Position numbers and translations under genes: made by a program. From assembly GCA_045539315.1 (NCBI GenBank), contig JAZQFC010000041.1, forward strand, positions 4,189 to 68,188: DNA of 64,000 nucleotides, read 5' to 3'. This document shows positions 49,418 through 57,918 of the stretch, one piece after another. The notes beneath the pieces are model-generated. The model saw only the letters and a list, made by a program, of their open reading frames with translations, was not told the origin of the DNA and searched no databases. This DNA comes from RUG11462 sp045539315 (lineage in GTDB: Bacteria > Bacillota > Clostridia > Oscillospirales > Acutalibacteraceae). Numbering within the stretch: the stretch's first letter is position 1; each line of letters starts with the position of its first letter.

Positions 49418-50137
49418 TTATTTAAGACCAATGATGAATTTCAACAATGCTGCAAGACCAAAGTCTAACAAGCAGATGTATGCGCCCACAATAATACACA
49501 TTACGATAACTACTAAGAAGTTTTTAAGCACTGTGCCTCTTGATGGCCATACGATGTTTTTGATTTCTCTTTTGTAATCTTTAAAAAATCTTTTAATACG
49601 CCTTGGAATAGTAATCTTTGTGCCATTAGATTCTAAAACCTCAGCCTTGTCGGAAACTAACATTGATACTGTTGCAAGTACCATAACCAAACCTGCTACG
49701 ATTACAGCTAACATGAATGGTAAAAGTGTTGAGATATCCTCAGTTGCAAATTCAAGGTCATTTGCATTTTCAATAAATGTACGTTTGTCAAAATACATTG
49801 TGATAGGATTTGCGAAATAAATCACACACATATTAACAAACGCTGCAATTGAAAAGCCGAATGATGCATATTTTGCACCTTTAACTTTAAAGTTTGCTGC
49901 TGCGAATACAAGTGTTAACGCTGATAAGATGAATGCTAACATATAGTAAGCGCTCTTAAAAGTATTAACAGTTGCCTCACCGACTGTTTGTGTTGAACTA
50001 AACGCTGACTCAAAACCTGTTAGTGAATAAGCACCTTTAATGTTTACAAAATCAAAGAAGAATAATGCAATAACTGCTAATGATGCTACACAAACAAGTG
50101 ATTTGAAAATTGCTGGTAGTATTTTAGTATTCTTCAT
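49418..50137 (-). CDS. secE: SecE translocase subunit fused to an N-terminal four-helix membrane domain
   Basis: 239 residues, against about 60-75 for usual Firmicute SecE. The last 65 residues are classic SecE: RRIKRFFKDYKREIKNIVWP, then TVLKNFLVVIVMCIIVGAYI. Before that is an extra domain of about 165 residues with four membrane helices (near 10-28, 62-82, 90-112, 138-160). ATG at 50137 and one open frame, with no internal start clearly better. Position before nusG confirms SecE. The added domain is of unknown role. Confidence 0.85.
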   Translation of the reverse strand: MKNTKILPAIFKSLVCVASLAVIALFFFDFVNIKGAYSLTGFESAFSSTQTVGEATVNTFKSAYYMLAFILSALTLVFAAANFKVKGAKYASFGFSIAAFVNMCVIYFANPITMYFDKRTFIENANDLEFATEDISTLLPFMLAVIVAGLVMVLATVSMLVSDKAEVLESNGTKITIPRRIKRFFKDYKREIKNIVWPSRGTVLKNFLVVIVMCIIVGAYICLLDFGLAALLKFIIGLK

Positions 50138-50148
50138 AACGCCACCCC

Positions 50149-50298
50149 TTACTTTGTTTCTTTATGAAGGGTGTGTTTCTTGCAGAATCTGCAATACTTG
50201 TTCATTTCAAGTCTGTCAGGGTCGTTCTTTTTGTTTTTGACTGTGTCATAGTTGCGTTGTTTGCACTCAGTACAAGCCAAAGTAATTTTTACTCTCAT
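50149..50298 (-). CDS. rpmG: Ribosomal protein L33
   Basis: 49 residues: MRVKITLACTECKQRNYDTV with CxxC, then KYCRFCKKHTLHKETK with the second CxxC, so the zinc-binding (C+) form. ATG at 50298 after GGAGGTGCCGTC. First gene of the operon, 12 bases before secE. Confidence 0.97.
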   Translation of the reverse strand: MRVKITLACTECKQRNYDTVKNKKNDPDRLEMNKYCRFCKKHTLHKETK

Positions 50299-50392
50299 GA
50301 CGGCACCTCCAGTTTATTTTTGGATAAATTTTGCCTCCCTCACATGAACTTTTTTTGGCACATAAAAAAAGCCCTTTGTCAGAGGTAGAATA

Positions 50393-50422
50393 ATAATACC
50401 ACATTTTACCCCTAAAGGTCAA
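50393..50422 (-). promoter_or_regulatory. Promoter of the rpmG-secE-nusG-rplK-rplA operon
   Basis: Minus-strand TTGACC (50417-50422), 18 bases, TATTAT (50393-50398), about 95 bases before rpmG. Confidence 0.65.
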
Positions 50423-50537
50423 GCATTTTTTTCAAAAAATATCGATTTTTTTAGCCAAAATCGAGATATTGTGACATTTATTTTAATTTAGCACAAAATA
50501 TACACTTAAATTTTCGTTTTTCTTTGTAAATTCAAGC

Positions 50538-50575
50538 AAAAAAGTGTTTCGCTTTTGGGCGAAACACTTTTTATT
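50538..50575. terminator. Terminator of the PrsA-like gene
   Basis: AAAAAGTGTTTCGC pairs perfectly with GCGAAACACTTTTT across TTTTGG; T and A runs on both sides. Directly after the stop at 50576. The rest of the gap 50299-50537 holds only the operon promoter and AT-rich sequence. Confidence 0.9.
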
Positions 50576-51568
50576 TTAGTCTAATTTCAAATATTTAAAC
50601 TTATCTGTTTTTTCTACTTTTGCTGACTTTACTAAAGCATCAATATAAGTTTCATATTTTTCAGTAATATATTCGGTATAAATTGAATCTTTATAATCTT
50701 CAAGCGCTTTATACCCTGCTTTTTTTGCTGATTTTAAAACTGCAAAAAATGATGAATCATTTTCACTTATAACTTCTGTTACATCGCCGACTTTCATATT
50801 GTCAACCGCTTCAAAAAACTGCGGTGATGTTTTTTGCAAATCTGCAATGTTATCATCATCAATAATCAACTCTTGATATTCAGGGTCGCAATAATCATGT
50901 GTGCCTGAATCTATAACCTGTTCTCTTACTTCTTTCATAGTGCTTTCTGCCTCTTCAGGCGAAATAGCATCGCTCCAGGTTATCTTATAATAATCAAGTT
51001 TCAAAGTATCATATTTAGGGTAGCGCTCTGCTTTTACACTATCATACCATAGTTTTAACTCGTCATCAGTTGCATAAAGAGCATTGCCTTTTTTACCTAG
51101 TTTTTCACGCACATCAAGTTGCATATTGCTATAAGTATAGGTGAAATAACTACCATATGTATATTGTTTTACACCATAAACAGGTTGACCTGCCGCAATT
51201 TTTTGTGAACGCTGTATATTCTCTTTTTCCATAGCGCTAACAAGTGCGTTATATGATGTTTCTTCTCTTTTTATAGCGCCACATTTAACTGCTTCTTGTT
51301 GCTCAACTTTATAGCGAATAAGATAATCAAGCGCTTTTGATTTTAACTTTTCAACATCTACCTCGCCATTTTCATCAATATAATAACCTTTTTGCGCGCT
51401 CATTTGCAACTTAAACTCTTCTGCGCAGATTTCAAGCCCGTTTACAGTTGCCACAATATCTGTATCTCTCACGCTTGTTTTAACTGCAAAAAACACCACT
51501 GCCGACAAAAGTATTGCAACGATTAGCACTGCCGAGATAGAAACAATTACAGATTTTTTGTTTTTCAT
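50576..51568 (-). CDS. PrsA/SurA-like extracytoplasmic foldase
   Basis: 330 residues from ATG at 51568, which overlaps the yfbR stop region. N-terminal signal-anchor (SVIVSISAVLIVAILLSAVVFF) with no lipobox cysteine, a SurA-N-like helical part (VNGLEICAEEFKLQMSAQKG) and a parvulin-like segment near 225-300 (PQFFEAVDNMKVGDVTEVIS). Predicted to help fold exported proteins at the cell surface. The rotamase catalytic residues are not clear, so it may be chaperone only. Confidence 0.7.
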   Translation of the reverse strand: MKNKKSVIVSISAVLIVAILLSAVVFFAVKTSVRDTDIVATVNGLEICAEEFKLQMSAQKGYYIDENGEVDVEKLKSKALDYLIRYKVEQQEAVKCGAIKREETSYNALVSAMEKENIQRSQKIAAGQPVYGVKQYTYGSYFTYTYSNMQLDVREKLGKKGNALYATDDELKLWYDSVKAERYPKYDTLKLDYYKITWSDAISPEEAESTMKEVREQVIDSGTHDYCDPEYQELIIDDDNIADLQKTSPQFFEAVDNMKVGDVTEVISENDSSFFAVLKSAKKAGYKALEDYKDSIYTEYITEKYETYIDALVKSAKVEKTDKFKYLKLD

Positions 51569-51569
51569 T

Positions 51570-52139
51570 TTATAAACCCATTTCATCCAAAGTAAGCGAG
51601 AAGGCAGGGAAAAATTCTTTCATAAAAATATCCGCTTCTTCACATTTCATTTTTTGCAAAACCTTTAAACAGGTTTTTTTAGCGTTTTTAAACTCATTAT
51701 TGCCCATTTTAAGTTCTTCTTCGCATTTAATAATTGCCGAGATTTTATCTGCCGCTTTTATAATTTGCTTATACTCCTCATCATAAAAAAGAATGTTTTT
51801 ATACTCATCTTGCATATAATCAGGAAGCATTGAAACCAACTTATCTGCGGCAACATTTTCAATATCTTTATATGCCTGTTTTATATTGGCATTATCATAT
51901 TTAATAGGAGTAGGCATATCGCCTGTGATAATTTCAGAAGCATCGTGATAAAGCGCAAAAACTGCCGCCTTATTAGCATCATAATTTTTGCCAAGGCGCT
52001 TGTTACCAATAACGCACAAAGCGTGCGCTACAATGCTTACTTCATGAGAATGCACCGAAAGTGACTCATAAGAAGTATTTCTCATAAGCGACCAACGGTT
52101 TATAAATTTCATTCTTGAAACAAATGCAAAAAATTTCAC
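51570..52139 (-). CDS. yfbR: HD-domain 5'-deoxynucleotidase YfbR
   Basis: 189 residues, GTG start after AAGGAG. HD metal motif: H in SVHSHEVSIVAHAL, HD in FALYHDASEIITGDMPTPIK and D in IIKAADKISA. Hydrolyses deoxynucleoside monophosphates. It is now separated from tatD by the GIY-YIG gene insertion; both genes carry the same SD context. Confidence 0.88.
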   Translation of the reverse strand: MKFFAFVSRMKFINRWSLMRNTSYESLSVHSHEVSIVAHALCVIGNKRLGKNYDANKAAVFALYHDASEIITGDMPTPIKYDNANIKQAYKDIENVAADKLVSMLPDYMQDEYKNILFYDEEYKQIIKAADKISAIIKCEEELKMGNNEFKNAKKTCLKVLQKMKCEEADIFMKEFFPAFSLTLDEMGL

Positions 52140-52163
52140 TTATTCTTCTCCTTAAAATTTAAA
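52140..52163. repeat. 24-bp direct repeat, left copy, flanking the GIY-YIG gene
   Basis: Identical to 53454-53477. On the minus strand it comprises the stop region of the upstream gene, the AAGGAG site and the bases up to the next start. Confidence 0.8.
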
Positions 52164-53454
52164 TGTTTTTCATTTTTAACGATTGTCTGTATTGTTCAGC
52201 AGGTGCGGTTTTAGTAAACTCGACTGTTTTATCATAATTACTTTTTATAACTGCTTCTATTTCTTCAAGTGTAACATTAAAAAATTCGCGTCGTGTATTA
52301 ACCATGTTCAGTTTTTTGTTTTCAAATGCTTTATGTAAAGCAGCCTCTAACGCAGGTGCATTATCAGAAAATACCATTGCATGAATATCAAAATTAAAAG
52401 GCACCGAAGCATCACCTAATTCATATATTCTGTCCATAGGATCAAGACGACGTGTCATACCAATTTTATAAACATTTTCACCAAACGAGCCAATGTTTGA
52501 AATTACATACACATAGCCTGCTTTTTGATTAGCAGCTCTATAATCAACATCTTGCAAAGATTTATCCAATTCGCCAAGTTGGTTCTCGATTTCTAATTTC
52601 TTTTGCTCAAGAGCTTGCTTTTCTTCTTCAGTAAGCGAACTATCAAGAAGCTGTTTTAACAATGAACTGAGTTGATTATTATAGTGCGTTTGCTCTTTTA
52701 AAATCTTTCTGCGTTGCTCTTCAATTTCTTTTTCAAGTTTTGCTTGTTCTCTAAGTTCTTCTCTAATTCGTTTTTGTTCTTCTTTTTCTTCTTGCTTTTT
52801 TTGAGCATACTCATAAGCTAAATACAGTTCTTGGATTTTCAAATTATAGTAATACTCTGTAATACCAATGCTCATCATTATTCCAAGTTTTGAAATTGCT
52901 TCCTTAGATGTGCGTATTCTTTTTTCAGAAGAGTCTATGTTATTGAACTTTACTTTGCTAATTGCTTCATCGCATTCAGAATTAAACGCTCTAACAAGAA
53001 GTTTCTGCATATCTTTAACCATCTTTTTACCTTGAGCAACACTTCCATTTACTTGCCAATTCATATTGCCATACGCTGCATGACCATTTTTCACAGTTTC
53101 TTTTTGTTTTGCTCTTATTTTTGATAATTCTTCTTTATACTCTTCTGAATTTGCAAACTCATACTTTGGTGTGTAAAGTCCAAAGGTTTGTAACAAAATC
53201 TCTTCATCTAATTCTACTATTTCAGAGCGTTTTTGAGAAATTGTATTATTCAACCCTAACACCTGATTGTTCAAACTGGTTATTTGTTGATTTTTCTGTT
53301 GAATTGTTCCTTCGAGATTTGCTATGTCCTTATTAAGTTTTTCTATAAACTCTTGAAGACGGTTAGCTTCTTGCATTTCAGGAGTAAATGTAGATTTAAT
53401 TCTATCTAATTCCTCTTTATATTGTTTCCCCTTAAAAATATCAGCAAAAGCCAT
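52159..53454 (-). CDS. DUF4041 / T5orf172-type GIY-YIG protein
   Basis: 431 residues. N-terminal coiled coil (about 15-80), a DUF4041-like helical domain with FGLYTPKYEFANSEEYK, a second long Glu/Lys/Arg coil (215-310), and a GIY-YIG-like domain at about 325-420: AGYVYVISNIGSFGENVYKI, GMTRRLDPMDRIYELGDASV and NTRREFFN. The family is found in phages and hosts; T5orf172-type domains are thought to bind or cut DNA. It sits in the tatD-yfbR operon between two 24-bp repeats, so it appears inserted. Confidence 0.85.
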   Translation of the reverse strand: MAFADIFKGKQYKEELDRIKSTFTPEMQEANRLQEFIEKLNKDIANLEGTIQQKNQQITSLNNQVLGLNNTISQKRSEIVELDEEILLQTFGLYTPKYEFANSEEYKEELSKIRAKQKETVKNGHAAYGNMNWQVNGSVAQGKKMVKDMQKLLVRAFNSECDEAISKVKFNNIDSSEKRIRTSKEAISKLGIMMSIGITEYYYNLKIQELYLAYEYAQKKQEEKEEQKRIREELREQAKLEKEIEEQRRKILKEQTHYNNQLSSLLKQLLDSSLTEEEKQALEQKKLEIENQLGELDKSLQDVDYRAANQKAGYVYVISNIGSFGENVYKIGMTRRLDPMDRIYELGDASVPFNFDIHAMVFSDNAPALEAALHKAFENKKLNMVNTRREFFNVTLEEIEAVIKSNYDKTVEFTKTAPAEQYRQSLKMKNI

Positions 53455-53477
53455 TATTCTTCTCCTTAAAATTTAAA
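53454..53477. repeat. 24-bp direct repeat, right copy, flanking the GIY-YIG gene
   Basis: Identical to 52140-52163; includes the end of tatD and the ribosome site of the GIY-YIG gene. Confidence 0.8.
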
Positions 53478-54218
53478 AATCTCTTTTGCGTTGTTATTTG
53501 TGATTTCAAGCACTTGACTAGTGCTCATACCTTTTATTTCTGCTACTCTTTCGGCTATATGGATTATATAATCAGAACGATTCCTTTTGCCCCTAAAAGG
53601 AACTGGCGCCATATAAGGCGCATCGGTTTCAAGCACTATCTTTTCTAGCGGAATCTCTCTGACTACGTCAGGCAAAACTCTTGCATTTTTAAAAGTTAGC
53701 ACTCCGCCGATACCTAGGCTCATACCGATTTTAACAATTTCTTTTGCCATTTCAACAGAGCCGGAATAACAATGCACAACGCCTTTTGGTTTATACTTTT
53801 TCAAAATCTCTAAACTGTCTTGATGCGCATCTCTATCATGAAAAGTTATTGGCAAATTTAGCTCATTTGCAACTTCAATTTGCCTTTTTAAAACTTCAAT
53901 TTGAGTATCCCTTGGCGAATCATCATAAAAATAATCAAGACCTATCTCGCCTATTGCCACGCATTTTTTATGCTTTGCTAATTGCTCTAACTTCTCTGCA
54001 TCAAACTCACTCTTATGTGTTTCGTGCGGATAAATGCCGACTGCCGCATAAAGAATATCATACTTTTCGCACATTTTAAGCACTTTTTCAGAATCTTCAA
54101 GCGTTACACCACAGGTAATGATTTTTTCAACGCCATTTTGACGCATTTCATCCATTAACTGCTCGAAATCGCTCTCAAACTGCCTATCATCATAGTGCGC
54201 GTGGGTATCAATTATCAT
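53466..54218 (-). CDS. tatD: TatD-family metal-dependent hydrolase
   Basis: 250 residues. TIM-barrel nuclease with THAHYD at 4-9, AIGEIGLDYFYD with the metal-binding Glu, HDRDAH, HCYSGS and ETDAPYMAPVPFRG. All metal ligands are present. Acts as 3'-5' exonuclease or D-aminoacyl-tRNA deacylase relative. ATG overlaps the metG stop by four bases (ATGA), the conserved metG-tatD arrangement. Confidence 0.93.
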   Translation of the reverse strand: MIIDTHAHYDDRQFESDFEQLMDEMRQNGVEKIITCGVTLEDSEKVLKMCEKYDILYAAVGIYPHETHKSEFDAEKLEQLAKHKKCVAIGEIGLDYFYDDSPRDTQIEVLKRQIEVANELNLPITFHDRDAHQDSLEILKKYKPKGVVHCYSGSVEMAKEIVKIGMSLGIGGVLTFKNARVLPDVVREIPLEKIVLETDAPYMAPVPFRGKRNRSDYIIHIAERVAEIKGMSTSQVLEITNNNAKEIFKF

Positions 54219-56158
54219 CTAATTTTATCTCCCGGTTTCATACCTTCTGGGAAGATAACTTTAACTGTATCGTCTGTATCAGCAGCCAAAATCATACCAA
54301 AACTCTCAACGCCACAAAGTTTTGCAGGTTTTAAGTTTGCAACAACGATTACATTTTTGCCGATTAACTCTTCCGGTTTATAATAAAGTGCGATACCAGA
54401 CGCTACTGTTCTAGGAGTATCAGAACCATCATCAAGAGTTAATTTAAGAAGTTTTTTAGCCTTCTTTATAGGCTCACATTCCACTACTTTTGCAACTCGC
54501 AAATCAACTTTTGCAAATTCATCAATAGTAATCTCATCTAAAAATGCAATGTTTTCTTTCTTTTCTTGTGCTGCTTGAGCATCTGCAACTTGTTTTTCAA
54601 TAATTGCATTCAACTCTTCAATTTCTTTTTCTGCATCAATTCTTGGGAAAAGTGCTTCTCCACGTTTTACTGTAACAGTTTGAGATAAAACACCGAATTT
54701 GTTAGCGTTTTCATAAGTTACGTCCGCCTCACTTGCGCCGATTTGTTCAAAAATCTTTGGCATAGTGCTAGGCATAAAGCAATTAAGAAGTGTTGAACAA
54801 ATTCTAATTGCTTCTAACAAATTATAAAGTACTGCTGCTAGTCTTGGTTTGTTTTCTTCATCTTTTGCAAGTACCCAAGGTGCAGTTTCATCGATATATT
54901 TATTTGCGCGGGCTACTACTTTGAAAATCTCAATTAGCACATTGTTAATTTGAGTTTTATCAATAAAATCATCGCATTTATCACGAAGAGAAACACAAGT
55001 TTCAATTAAATCATCATCAAATTCGCCTGACTGTTTTTCTTCTGGTAAAGTGCCACCGAAATATTTTTCAACCATTGCAACAGTACGAGAAACTAAATTT
55101 CCAAGACCATTAGCAAGGTCGGTATTAATACGGTTAATCATAATTTCATTTGAGAATGAACTATCTGCGCCAAGCGCCATTTCTCTTAAAATATGATAAC
55201 GAATTGCATCTGCGCCATAACGCTCGCCTAAAACAAATGGGTCAACAACATTACCAATTGATTTAGACATTTTTTGGCCGTTGAATGTAATCCAACCGTG
55301 AACTGCCAAGTGCTTTGGTAATGGCAAATCAAGAGCCATTAACATTGCAGGCCAAATAATTGCATGGAAACGCTGAATGTCTTTTGCAACCATATGAACA
55401 TCTGCAGGCCAGAATTTATTAAAATCATCATAAGCGCCATTCTCATAACCGAGCGCAGTGATATAGTTTGAAAGCGCATCTATCCACACATAAACAACAT
55501 GGTCTGTATCAAAAGTTACAGGAATACCCCATTTGAAAGATGTTCGAGAAACGCACAAATCTTCAAGACCTGGTTTGATAAAGTTATTTACAAGTTCAAC
55601 TGCACGAGTTTTTGGTTGTAAAAAGTCAGTTTCAGTGAGCAATTTCTCAATTCTTTCAGCAAAAGGCGCCATTTTAAAGAAATACGCCTCTTCTTTTGCT
55701 TCGATTACTTCTCTGCCACATTCAGGACATTTGCCGTCAACTAATTGGCTTTCAGTCCAGAAAGACTCACAAGGAGTGCAGTATTTACCTGAATATTCGC
55801 CCTTGTAAATATAGCCCTTTTTATATAACTCTTCAAAAATCTTCTGAACAGATTCAACATGATAATCGTCAGTAGTACGAATATATCTGTCATAATCAAT
55901 GTTCATATATTTCCATAAATCTTTGAAAATCTTAACAATTTCATCAACATACTCTTTTGGAGTGATGCCTTTTGCCTTTGCTTTTTCTTCAATTTTTTGA
56001 CCATGCTCATCAGTACCTGTTAAAAACATTACATCGTAACCTTGCATTCGTTTGTAACGAGCGATTGAATCGCAAGCGACAGTTGTGTAGCAATGGCCGA
56101 TATGAGGATTACCTGATGGGTAATATATCGGAGTTGTGATATAAAATTTCTTTTGCAT
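54215..56158 (-). CDS. metG: Methionyl-tRNA synthetase
   Basis: 647 residues. Charges tRNA(Met). HIGH-type motif PSGNPHIGHCYTTVACD near 14-30, zinc cysteines CTPCESFW...CPECG near 128-148, GQKMSKSIGN near 300, anticodon domain, and a C-terminal EMAP-type tRNA-binding domain (FAKVDLRVAKVVECEPIKKA). Two-knuckle form typical of Firmicutes. ATG after AAGGAGTAATAA. Confidence 0.98.
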   Translation of the reverse strand: MQKKFYITTPIYYPSGNPHIGHCYTTVACDSIARYKRMQGYDVMFLTGTDEHGQKIEEKAKAKGITPKEYVDEIVKIFKDLWKYMNIDYDRYIRTTDDYHVESVQKIFEELYKKGYIYKGEYSGKYCTPCESFWTESQLVDGKCPECGREVIEAKEEAYFFKMAPFAERIEKLLTETDFLQPKTRAVELVNNFIKPGLEDLCVSRTSFKWGIPVTFDTDHVVYVWIDALSNYITALGYENGAYDDFNKFWPADVHMVAKDIQRFHAIIWPAMLMALDLPLPKHLAVHGWITFNGQKMSKSIGNVVDPFVLGERYGADAIRYHILREMALGADSSFSNEIMINRINTDLANGLGNLVSRTVAMVEKYFGGTLPEEKQSGEFDDDLIETCVSLRDKCDDFIDKTQINNVLIEIFKVVARANKYIDETAPWVLAKDEENKPRLAAVLYNLLEAIRICSTLLNCFMPSTMPKIFEQIGASEADVTYENANKFGVLSQTVTVKRGEALFPRIDAEKEIEELNAIIEKQVADAQAAQEKKENIAFLDEITIDEFAKVDLRVAKVVECEPIKKAKKLLKLTLDDGSDTPRTVASGIALYYKPEELIGKNVIVVANLKPAKLCGVESFGMILAADTDDTVKVIFPEGMKPGDKIR

Positions 56159-56253
56159 TTTTTATTACTCCTTAAAAAATAAATTTATTCAGTTTATTAT
56201 AACTCTAATTTTTCCAAAATTCAAGTATTTTATATATTATATAACATAAAAAT

Positions 56254-56327
56254 AAAAGCCATCTCAAACGAGATGGCTTTAATATTTTACAATAATTATT
56301 CAGCAAATCCTGATAATACGAGATTTA
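56254..56327. repeat. 74-bp direct repeat, left copy (duplicated HPr 3' end and terminator)
   Basis: Identical to 57347-57420. Contains the final codons of the HPr gene (NLVLSGFAE-stop) and its terminator AAAGCCATCTC/GAGATGGCTTT. Here it lies just downstream of the LRR gene, whose transcripts it would end. Confidence 0.95.
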
Positions 56328-56332
56328 TCACT

Positions 56333-57271
56333 TTATAAAGCGACAAATTTATTACCATGTTTATTTGCGTATTTTTGTGCAGTAGAGCCTTCATAACCAT
56401 AAATGGTTGCTGATTTTGGAATTGTCTCTGACAAGTATTCTTTATAATAATCATCATATTCGCCAGGGTCAATTTCACAATCTTTACTATAAATATAAAC
56501 TTTTTTCAGTTTGTTACATTTTTCAAAAGCACCATTATCAATTAATTTAGTACTTGATGGAATAACAACTTTTTTAAGGTTGCTACAACGAATAAACGCT
56601 TCTATTCCTAAAGTTTCAAACCCTTCTGGTAACTCAACAGTTTCTAACGCTTTACAATTGTCAAAAGCATCATATTCAATTTCTTTCAAACCACTATTGA
56701 ACTTGATAACTTTTAATTTCAAGCATGAATTAAAAGCGCTGAGATCTACCATTTTTACTTTCTTACCAAATTCAACTTTAGTCAAATTACCATTATGAAA
56801 ACTAGTAACACCAATAGTTTTTACCGAATCTGGAATTTTAACACTTTTAAGCCCACCTGGGCAAGATTCAACTCTTGTTCCTTTTTTATTAAGCAACAAA
56901 TTATTTTTAGTTGAATATTTTGGATTTGATTTATTTACAGTAACTTTTTTAAGTTGTTTAGCTAGACCTAAACTACCGATGTTGAACCTGTTTGGATAAT
57001 GTATTTGCTCAACACCCTTAAATGTTCCAGGTCTACCATATAAATCCAATTTTACAACTTTGTATTTCTTGATTTTTGTAGGTATTGTTATTTTCTTCTT
57101 ATTTCCAACATAGCCTCCGATTGAAACTTTGTTTTTGCCACAAAAAGAATAAACAAAGCCTTTATATTTGTATCTTTTTGGCACAGCACCAGCAGAAGCG
57201 CTTATAGAAAATGAAGAAATCAAAATAACTACCGATAAAATCATTGAAATTAGTTTAATTGTTTTTTTCAT
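56333..57271 (-). CDS. Secreted leucine-rich repeat protein (BspA/LRR_5 type)
   Basis: 312 residues from ATG at 57271, nine bases after AAAGGAG. Signal peptide (LISMILSVVILISSFSISASA), then a KYKGFVYSFCGKNKVSIGGY domain, then four or more LRR_5 repeats of about 23 residues (VKIPDSVKTIGVTSFHNGNL, VELPEGFETLGIEAFIRCSN). The end IYGYEGSTAQKYANKHGNKF is the usual close of such proteins. No sortase or membrane anchor. Surface or secreted binding protein. Own consensus promoter; bracketed by the 74-bp repeats. Confidence 0.9.
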   Translation of the reverse strand: MKKTIKLISMILSVVILISSFSISASAGAVPKRYKYKGFVYSFCGKNKVSIGGYVGNKKKITIPTKIKKYKVVKLDLYGRPGTFKGVEQIHYPNRFNIGSLGLAKQLKKVTVNKSNPKYSTKNNLLLNKKGTRVESCPGGLKSVKIPDSVKTIGVTSFHNGNLTKVEFGKKVKMVDLSAFNSCLKLKVIKFNSGLKEIEYDAFDNCKALETVELPEGFETLGIEAFIRCSNLKKVVIPSSTKLIDNGAFEKCNKLKKVYIYSKDCEIDPGEYDDYYKEYLSETIPKSATIYGYEGSTAQKYANKHGNKFVAL

Positions 57272-57303
57272 AAAAATACACTCCTTTACCATTTTCTGCC
57301 TTT

Positions 57304-57332
57304 ATTATACCATTATATTAAGCGTTTGTCAA
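57304..57332 (-). promoter_or_regulatory. Full-consensus promoter of the LRR gene
   Basis: Minus-strand TTGACA (57327-57332), 17 bases, TATAAT (57304-57309), 33 bases before the start. Confidence 0.85.
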
Positions 57333-57346
57333 TTTTTTACACACAA

Positions 57347-57420
57347 AAAAGCCATCTCAAACGAGATGGCTTTAATATTTTACAATAATTATTCAGCAAA
57401 TCCTGATAATACGAGATTTA
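57347..57420. repeat. 74-bp direct repeat, right copy (native HPr 3' end and terminator)
   Basis: The original copy: last codons of the HPr gene at 57389 onward and its terminator hairpin at 57350-57375. Identical to 56254-56327. Confidence 0.95.
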
Positions 57421-57652
57421 CGAGTGAATCAACTGCTTCTTCTTCATCAGAACCATCAGCGATAACACGAATTGTTGTACCACCTAAAATGCCTAATGAA
57501 AGAACGCCTAAAAGGCTTTTTGCGTTTACTCTTCTCTCTTCTTTTTCTACCCAAATTGAAGATTTGAACTCATTTGCTTTTTGGATAAAAAATGTTGCAG
57601 GACGAGCATGAAGGCCTACCTGATTTTGAACAATTACATCTTTAACGCACAT
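57389..57652 (-). CDS. ptsH: Phosphocarrier protein HPr
   Basis: 87 residues. H15 in QVGLHARPAT takes phosphate from enzyme I; S46 in NAKSLLGVLSLG is the HPr-kinase site used in Firmicute carbon catabolite control. Both are present, so this is HPr rather than Crh. Not linked to ptsI here. Its last nine codons are duplicated beyond the LRR gene. Confidence 0.92.
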   Translation of the reverse strand: MCVKDVIVQNQVGLHARPATFFIQKANEFKSSIWVEKEERRVNAKSLLGVLSLGILGGTTIRVIADGSDEEEAVDSLVNLVLSGFAE

Positions 57653-57728
57653 ATTAAAAATTCCTTTCGTGACAATTAACTTTCTATGTTAAAAGTTATA
57701 AATTTTTCTAAAAAATAATACTATTCGT

Positions 57729-57756
57729 ATTATACCACATTTTATAAATAGGTCAA
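57729..57756 (-). promoter_or_regulatory. HPr gene promoter
   Basis: Minus-strand TTGACC (57751-57756), 16 bases, TATAAT (57729-57734), with a 76-base leader. The remainder up to 57918 is AT-rich with no ORF. Confidence 0.65.
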
Positions 57757-57918
57757 ACAAAAAAATGACTTTTCACAACAAAATCTATTCAATTCACAAA
57801 GTAAGAAAATTTATCAAACCTACATTTGTTTATTTTGCACAAAAATTTCGCCTTTTTTATTGCGACTAGCACAGTATAGAGTGTTAAAAACTTTTTATCT
57901 TGTCATTTTTTGTTGCAG

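Noticed and set aside
50299..50537. tRNA gene between rpmG and the PrsA-like gene
   Set aside because: No cloverleaf arms or T-loop sequence; the gap holds only a promoter and AT-rich DNA.
56296..56478. 60-codon ORF ending like HPr
   Set aside because: It is an antisense-frame reading through the LRR gene end and the duplicated HPr tail, not a gene.
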